A stretch of 64,000 nt of DNA from Conexibacter sp. CPCC 206217 (GTDB lineage Bacteria > Actinomycetota > Thermoleophilia > Solirubrobacterales > Solirubrobacteraceae): positions 248,001 to 312,000 of the forward strand of contig NZ_JAUTDO010000006.1 in NCBI RefSeq assembly GCF_030646165.1, in the 5' to 3' direction. A program made the position numbers and the translations under genes. Shown piece after piece: positions 59,969 through 64,000 of the stretch (position 1 is the stretch's first letter; every line of letters starts with the position of its first letter). The notes below the pieces were generated by a model that did not search any database, was not told the origin of the DNA, and saw only the letters and a program-made list of their open reading frames with translations.

Positions 59969-59985
59969 ATTAGCGGATGCGCTAG
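59969..59985. promoter_or_regulatory. Palindromic operator candidate, site 2
   Basis: TTAGCGGATGCGCTAGT holds the inverted repeat TAGCG-GATG-CGCTA (59970-59983) about 100 bases before the ABC permease start. It aligns with the site at 59394-59410 as TTRGCG-N4-CGCYAGT. A common repressor of the zinc protein gene and the importer operon is implied. Confidence 0.5.
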
Positions 59986-60084
59986 TAGCTCCCGGCTCCC
60001 ACGCTCGACAAGATGGAGCGGACCTTGAGAGGAGAGGGAGCGTGATGGGATCGCACGCAGGTGCGCCGCACGGGAGGGACGAGC

Positions 60085-61158
60085 ATGTCTGAGCACGTGC
60101 CGGCTACGACGCAGGCTGCAGCGCTCGACGGCAACGCCGTCGCAACGGGTTCCAGTGGCCCCGGAAAGAACGCCGGCGGTGGCCATGAGGCCGCGCCGAC
60201 AGCTGCACCGGGTCGCAGCGCGTCAGCAGAGCTGGCGGCAAAGTACGGGCTTCTGATCGCGTTCCTGGCGACGGTGGTCGTCTTCAGCGTCGCGCGCTCG
60301 TCGACGTTCCCGACGTGGCGCAACGCTGAGTCGATCCTGACGTTGGCGGCGCCGTCGCTGATCATCGCGGTCGGCCTCACGGTCGTGCTCGTGATGCAGG
60401 ACTTCGACCTCTCCTTCGGCGGCATGATCGGCCTCGCCGGCGGCGCCGCGACGGCGTTCATGGTGAATCACGGCTGGGCATGGCAGGTCGCCGTGGTGGT
60501 CGTGCTGCTGATCGGCGTCCTCGTCGGCATCGCCAACGGCTACATGGTCGCCTACCTCGGCGGGTCGTCGTTCATCATCACGCTCGCGATGGGCACGGTG
60601 CTGACCGGCGTCGAATTCGGTTTGACAGACCAGGAAACGGTCTACGACGGGATCTCGGCCGGCTACGTCAAGCTCGCGAGCGGCGAGCTGCTCGGGCTCA
60701 GCAACCAGATCTGGATAGCGGCGGTGATCGCGATCGTGATCTGGGGGCTGCTGGACCGCACCGAGATCGGGCGCTTCATGTACGCGATCGGCGGCAACCC
60801 CGAGGCGGCGCGCCTGTCCGGCGTGCGCGTGCTGCGCCTGCGGATGCTCGGCTTCGTGATCGTCGGAGTGGCGGCGGCGGTGGTCGGCATCCTGATCACC
60901 TCGCAGAGCGCGTCGTATGCGCCCAACGGCGGGACCTCGTATCTTCTGCCGGCGTTCGCCGCCGTGTTCCTCGGCGCCGCCGTCTTCCGACCAGGCGAGT
61001 TCAACGTGCTCGGCACGGTCGTCGGCGTGCTGTTCCTCGGCGTGATCCAGACCGGGCTCACGATGCTCGACCTCGACACCTGGGTGATCAACCTCGTCCA
61101 GGGCGGGATCCTGATCGCCGCCGTGCTGATCAGCCGGCTCGGGATGTCGCGGCGATGA
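60085..61158 (+). CDS. Sugar-type ABC permease (RbsC-like)
   Basis: 357 residues. A hydrophilic, Gly/Ala-rich N-terminus of about 55 residues precedes eight to ten membrane segments of the BPD_transp_2 type. Hallmarks are PSLIIAVGLTVVLVMQDFDL then SFGGMIGLAGGAA near 95-127, and the coupling region AIGGNPEAARLSGVRVLRLR near 233-252. ATG at 60085 has GGGAGGGA in front. The stop overlaps the ATPase gene start (ATGA). The family imports pentoses, galactose, autoinducer-2, purines and similar small polar compounds. Confidence 0.9.
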   Translation: MSEHVPATTQAAALDGNAVATGSSGPGKNAGGGHEAAPTAAPGRSASAELAAKYGLLIAFLATVVVFSVARSSTFPTWRNAESILTLAAPSLIIAVGLTVVLVMQDFDLSFGGMIGLAGGAATAFMVNHGWAWQVAVVVVLLIGVLVGIANGYMVAYLGGSSFIITLAMGTVLTGVEFGLTDQETVYDGISAGYVKLASGELLGLSNQIWIAAVIAIVIWGLLDRTEIGRFMYAIGGNPEAARLSGVRVLRLRMLGFVIVGVAAAVVGILITSQSASYAPNGGTSYLLPAFAAVFLGAAVFRPGEFNVLGTVVGVLFLGVIQTGLTMLDLDTWVINLVQGGILIAAVLISRLGMSRR

Positions 61159-62696
61159 CGGCCGCCGCCCCGACAGCCCCGCCGAGAGCGCGCCTGGAGC
61201 GCGTCGAGGTCCGCGGCCTGCTGAAGCAGTACCCGGGCGTGGTCGCGCTCGACGGCGCGAACGTGACGATCGAGGGCGGCTCGGTCCTCGGCCTGCTGGG
61301 CAAGAACGGCGCCGGCAAGAGCACGCTGATCAAGCTGCTCGCCGGCGTCGTGCAGCCGGACGCGGGCGAGATGGTGCTCGACGGCGAGCCGATCACGCTG
61401 CACGACCCGCACGCCGCGACGGCGCTCGGCTTCTCGTTCGTGCACCAGGAGCTGGCCGACGTGCCGAACCTGTCGGTCGCGGAGAACGTCGGGCTGGGCC
61501 TCGGCTACCCGACCTATCCCGGCGGGATCGTCAAGCGGCGCGTGCTGAAGCGCAACGCGCGCACCGTGCTGGACCGGCTCGAGGCCGACATCGACCCCTC
61601 GACGCCGCTGTCGCGGCTCAGCATCGCCCAGCGGCGGCTCGTGATGATCGCGCACGGCCTGGCCGCGAACGCCGGCCTGTTCGTGCTCGACGAGCCGACC
61701 GCGTCGCTGACCGACGACGAGATCGCCCACCTGCACAGAGTGCTGCGCACGCTGCGCGACGAGGGCGTGGCGATCGTCTACGTCAGCCACCGGCTCGACG
61801 AGATCTTCGCCGTCACCGACCGCGTCACCGTGATGCGCGACGGCCGCGACGTGTTCCACGGCGAGACCTCCGCCCTGGACAAGCAGCAGCTGATCGAGCA
61901 CATCACCGGCACGCACGTCGTCGCGCCTGAGCAGCGCCGCCGTCGCGTCTCCCCGCAGGGGACCGAGGAGGTGCTGCGCGTGGAGGGGATGTCGCAGCCC
62001 GGCATCGTGCACGACGCGAGCTTCTCGCTCAGAGCGGGCGAGCTGCTGGGGATCGCCGGTCTCGTCGGGGCCGGTCGCACGGAGCTGATGCGGCTCGTCA
62101 GCGGCGCCGACCGCGCCGCCGCCGGACGCGTGACCGTGCGCGGACAGGAGCGCCGCATCCGCTCGCCGCACGACGGCATGGCGGCCGGGATCGTGCTGCT
62201 GCCCGAGGACCGCAAGACGCAGGGCGCGGTGATGAACTTCTCGGTGCGCAAGAACATCACGCTGCCGGCGATGAGCCGCTACCGCGTCGCGCCGCCGCTG
62301 CCGCTGCCCAACCAGCGCAGAGAGCGCGCCGCGGCGCTGGACCTCGTCGGCCGCCTCAACATCAAGGTGGCCGACGTCGAGCAGCCGGCGCTGAACCTGT
62401 CCGGCGGCAACCAGCAGAAGGTCGTGCTGGCGAAGTGGCTGGACTCCGGCGCCGACGTGTACATCTTCGACGAACCGACGCACGGGATCGACGTCGAAGG
62501 CAAGGAGGAGGTCTACGACCTCATGGCCAAGCTGGCAGACCAGGGACGGGGAGTGATCTTCATCTCTTCCGAATTCACCGAGCTGGTGGGTGTCTGCAAC
62601 CGCGTGCTGGTGATGCGGGACGGAAGGCTGGTGAAGGAGTTCGAGGGAGAGGCGATCAGCGACGCCGCACTTGTGGCGTCCTGTTACAGCCACTGA
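61155..62696 (+). CDS. Sugar-type ABC ATPase with two nucleotide-binding domains
   Basis: 513 residues, RbsA-like. Domain 1: Walker A GKNGAGKSTLIKLLAG near 48-63, SLSIAQ-type variant signature LSRLSIAQRRLVMIA, Walker B LFVLDEPTASL. Domain 2: a degenerate Walker A GLVGAGRTELMRLVSG near 304-319, canonical LSGGNQQKVVLAKWLDSG near 411-428 and VYIFDEPTHGIDV. The asymmetry of the two sites is normal for the family. It overlaps the permease gene by four bases and is followed after 63 bases by the binding-protein gene. Confidence 0.92.
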   Translation: MTAAAPTAPPRARLERVEVRGLLKQYPGVVALDGANVTIEGGSVLGLLGKNGAGKSTLIKLLAGVVQPDAGEMVLDGEPITLHDPHAATALGFSFVHQELADVPNLSVAENVGLGLGYPTYPGGIVKRRVLKRNARTVLDRLEADIDPSTPLSRLSIAQRRLVMIAHGLAANAGLFVLDEPTASLTDDEIAHLHRVLRTLRDEGVAIVYVSHRLDEIFAVTDRVTVMRDGRDVFHGETSALDKQQLIEHITGTHVVAPEQRRRRVSPQGTEEVLRVEGMSQPGIVHDASFSLRAGELLGIAGLVGAGRTELMRLVSGADRAAAGRVTVRGQERRIRSPHDGMAAGIVLLPEDRKTQGAVMNFSVRKNITLPAMSRYRVAPPLPLPNQRRERAAALDLVGRLNIKVADVEQPALNLSGGNQQKVVLAKWLDSGADVYIFDEPTHGIDVEGKEEVYDLMAKLADQGRGVIFISSEFTELVGVCNRVLVMRDGRLVKEFEGEAISDAALVASCYSH

Positions 62697-62706
62697 ATTC
62701 CGACGG

Positions 62707-62746
62707 CGCGGCGTGAGCCGCGTCACTCGCCGAGAGAAACGGCGAG
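62707..62746 (+). promoter_or_regulatory. Two tandem hairpins in the ATPase - binding-protein gap
   Basis: CGCGGC-GTGA-GCCGCG (62707-62722) and CTCGCCG-AGAGAAA-CGGCGAG (62726-62746) form 6-bp and 7-bp perfect stems. They fill most of the 63 bases between the ATPase stop and the binding-protein start. They could stabilise the binding-protein mRNA end or act as a partial terminator, as seen in other importer operons. Confidence 0.5.
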
Positions 62747-62759
62747 GGAGGAGAGGACG

Positions 62760-63971
62760 ATGAGAGGACTCGCGCAGATGCGCCGCTTGCTGCTGCTCGC
62801 GGTGACGCTGGTGTGCGCCGCCACGTTGTTGGCAGCGTGCGGCAGCAGCAGTGACGACGACGGAGGATCCAGTACCAGCGGCTCGGGCAGCAGCTCGTCG
62901 CAGACGAAGGGCGAGGGAATCCGCGCCGGCAGCGGCACGGATGCAGAGAGAGCCACGACCGCCGGCGTCGCCGCCGGCAGAGAGGCCGGCGCACCGGTCA
63001 GACTGCCTGTCAAGACGATCGGCATCGTCAACTTCCTCAACGGGATCGAGTCGTCGGACCGGCTCGTCTCGACGAACGAGCTCGCAGCCAGAATCCTTGG
63101 CTGGAGAACGATCACGTGTGACGGCAGAGGCACGCCGACGCAGTTCGTCGCGTGCGGCAACCAGATGCTCGACCGCGGCGTCGACGGCATAGTGATGGTC
63201 GCGATCGAGCCCGGCCAGGTGCAGCAGGTGCTGACGAAGGCCAGAGCGGCCGGCGTCCCGGTGATCCAGACCGGCGGCGGCGCGGTGCCCGACGGCTATG
63301 ACGGCAACTACGGCCCGGACGAGTACAAGGCCGGCCAGGTGCTGACCGAGGCGCTGCTGCCGAGACTCGACGCGCTGCCGGGCGACTCCGTCCCGATCGC
63401 GATTCACGACTTCCCGGCCGGCTGGGCGAGAACCCGCACGGACGCGCTGCGTGACGCGCTCAGAGACCAGGACAAGGTCAAGATCGACGCCGACACCGTC
63501 ACAGACGGCGCCAACCTCGTCCCGTTCACGCGCAAGACGGTCGCGGACCAGATCACGCAGAACCCGGACCTGAAGGCGTTCTGGGTCTCGTTCGACACCG
63601 CCGGCCAGGTCGCCGGTCAGGTCGTGCAGTCCAGATACGCCGGCAGAGAGTTCCCGGACAAGCCGCTGGTCGTCACCTTCCACGCGGACCTCGGCACGAT
63701 CGAGCTGATGCGCAAGGGCGACATCGACATGACCTCTGAGGTCAATTACGACGCTGGCGTGTGGATCGGTGCCGACAACATGGCCGAGTTCTTCGCGCGC
63801 AGAACGCCGTTCATGACGGACAACCAGCCCACCTACCCGGGCATCGGCGATCCGTTCACCTACAGAATCGTCACGAAGGACGACCTGCCGCCCAGAGGCG
63901 AGTACGTCAGACCGGAATGGGACATCCCGGCCTACTTCACGGCCAAGTGGAGAACGGAGTTCGGGCTCTAG
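62760..63971 (+). CDS. Sugar-type ABC substrate-binding lipoprotein
   Basis: 403 residues. The lipoprotein signal is LLLLAVTLVCAATLLAACGS with the lipobox LAAC near 27. A Ser/Gly/Asp-rich linker to about residue 75 precedes a periplasmic-binding fold of the Peripla_BP_4 type: KTIGIVNFLNGIESSDRLVS, then DRGVDGIVMVAIEPGQVQQV, ARAAGVPVIQTGG and KAFWVSFDTAGQVAGQVVQS. By my count about 18 of 28 Arg codons are AGA, far above its ATPase neighbour. GGAGGAGAGG precedes the ATG. It is the third gene of the importer operon. Confidence 0.9.
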   Translation: MRGLAQMRRLLLLAVTLVCAATLLAACGSSSDDDGGSSTSGSGSSSSQTKGEGIRAGSGTDAERATTAGVAAGREAGAPVRLPVKTIGIVNFLNGIESSDRLVSTNELAARILGWRTITCDGRGTPTQFVACGNQMLDRGVDGIVMVAIEPGQVQQVLTKARAAGVPVIQTGGGAVPDGYDGNYGPDEYKAGQVLTEALLPRLDALPGDSVPIAIHDFPAGWARTRTDALRDALRDQDKVKIDADTVTDGANLVPFTRKTVADQITQNPDLKAFWVSFDTAGQVAGQVVQSRYAGREFPDKPLVVTFHADLGTIELMRKGDIDMTSEVNYDAGVWIGADNMAEFFARRTPFMTDNQPTYPGIGDPFTYRIVTKDDLPPRGEYVRPEWDIPAYFTAKWRTEFGL

Positions 63972-64000
63972 GCGCCCGGACCGGACCTCCGACCCTTCTG

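Noticed and set aside
1..64000. tRNA or rRNA genes, integrase, transposase, prophage or plasmid origin
   Set aside because: No T-loop-like GTTCGA with a matching acceptor stem, no rRNA-like stretch and no recombinase or replication protein was found while reading either strand.

Overview
The window is very GC-rich bacterial chromosome, densely coded on both strands, with many ATGA/GTGA start-stop overlaps. Gene content (PucR, TetR, HxlR and LAL-type LuxR regulators, NarL-type two-component systems, L,D-transpeptidase, LVIVD protein, KstD-like flavoprotein) and frequent AGA arginine codons point to a high-GC actinobacterium. Conexibacter/Solirubrobacter relatives (Thermoleophilia) are the best guess; this is inference, not proof. 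I see no tRNA, rRNA, CRISPR array, integrase, transposase or prophage.

Layout. 0-3.1 kb: the tail of an unknown gene coupled to two different lyases of the fumarase/aspartase superfamily. 3.2-5.7 kb: a PAS histidine kinase, a convergent NarL-type response regulator and a DUF4242 protein. 5.7-9.7 kb: an acyl-CoA-dehydrogenase-like flavoprotein coupled to a complete NitT/TauT-type ABC importer. 9.7-12.3 kb: a hisC remnant with its centre deleted and a chemoreceptor with several HAMP units. 12.3-16.7 kb: an MBOAT acyltransferase with three SGNH proteins, probably an exopolysaccharide or cell-wall O-acylation module. 16.8-25.6 kb: a small secreted protein, a LAL regulator, a PucR regulator, a KstD-like flavoprotein and a secreted amidase with a His-rich linker. 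25.8-33.2 kb: a very large secreted beta-helix/collagen-like protein, then a GAF-GGDEF-EAL protein fused to a MerR-type DNA-binding domain. 33.3-40.7 kb: carbonic anhydrase, TrxR-like protein, 6-phosphogluconate dehydrogenase, alcohol dehydrogenase, LVIVD protein, and TetR/YceI with clear operators. 40.9-43.3 kb: unknown genes, including a divergent pair sharing one palindrome. 43.4-48.1 kb: L,D-transpeptidase and M15-like peptidase, metallo-beta-lactamase-fold hydrolase, alpha/beta hydrolase. 48.3-50.4 kb: MFS exporter with HxlR regulator and an EAL-domain relic. 50.4-53.7 kb: a NarL/DevR-like two-component system flanked by two paralogous secreted proteins that share an upstream motif. 54.2-59.4 kb: class III aminotransferase, methyltransferase, HPt-REC-REC-GGDEF cyclase, SnoaL-like protein and histidine phosphatase. 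59.6-64 kb: an acetone-carboxylase-gamma-like zinc protein and a complete sugar-type ABC importer.

Three themes recur. Cyclic-di-GMP: an intact diguanylate cyclase with an I-site, an EAL phosphodiesterase that may bind DNA, and an EAL relic. Cell envelope: acyltransferase cluster, peptidoglycan enzymes and many secreted proteins. Repeated regulatory motifs: several perfect palindromes occur two or three times and link genes that are far apart, and a roughly 70-base intergenic element occurs twice. The only gene-poor stretch above 300 bases is 53587-54196, which holds a 22-bp perfect hairpin and a probable decayed gene.
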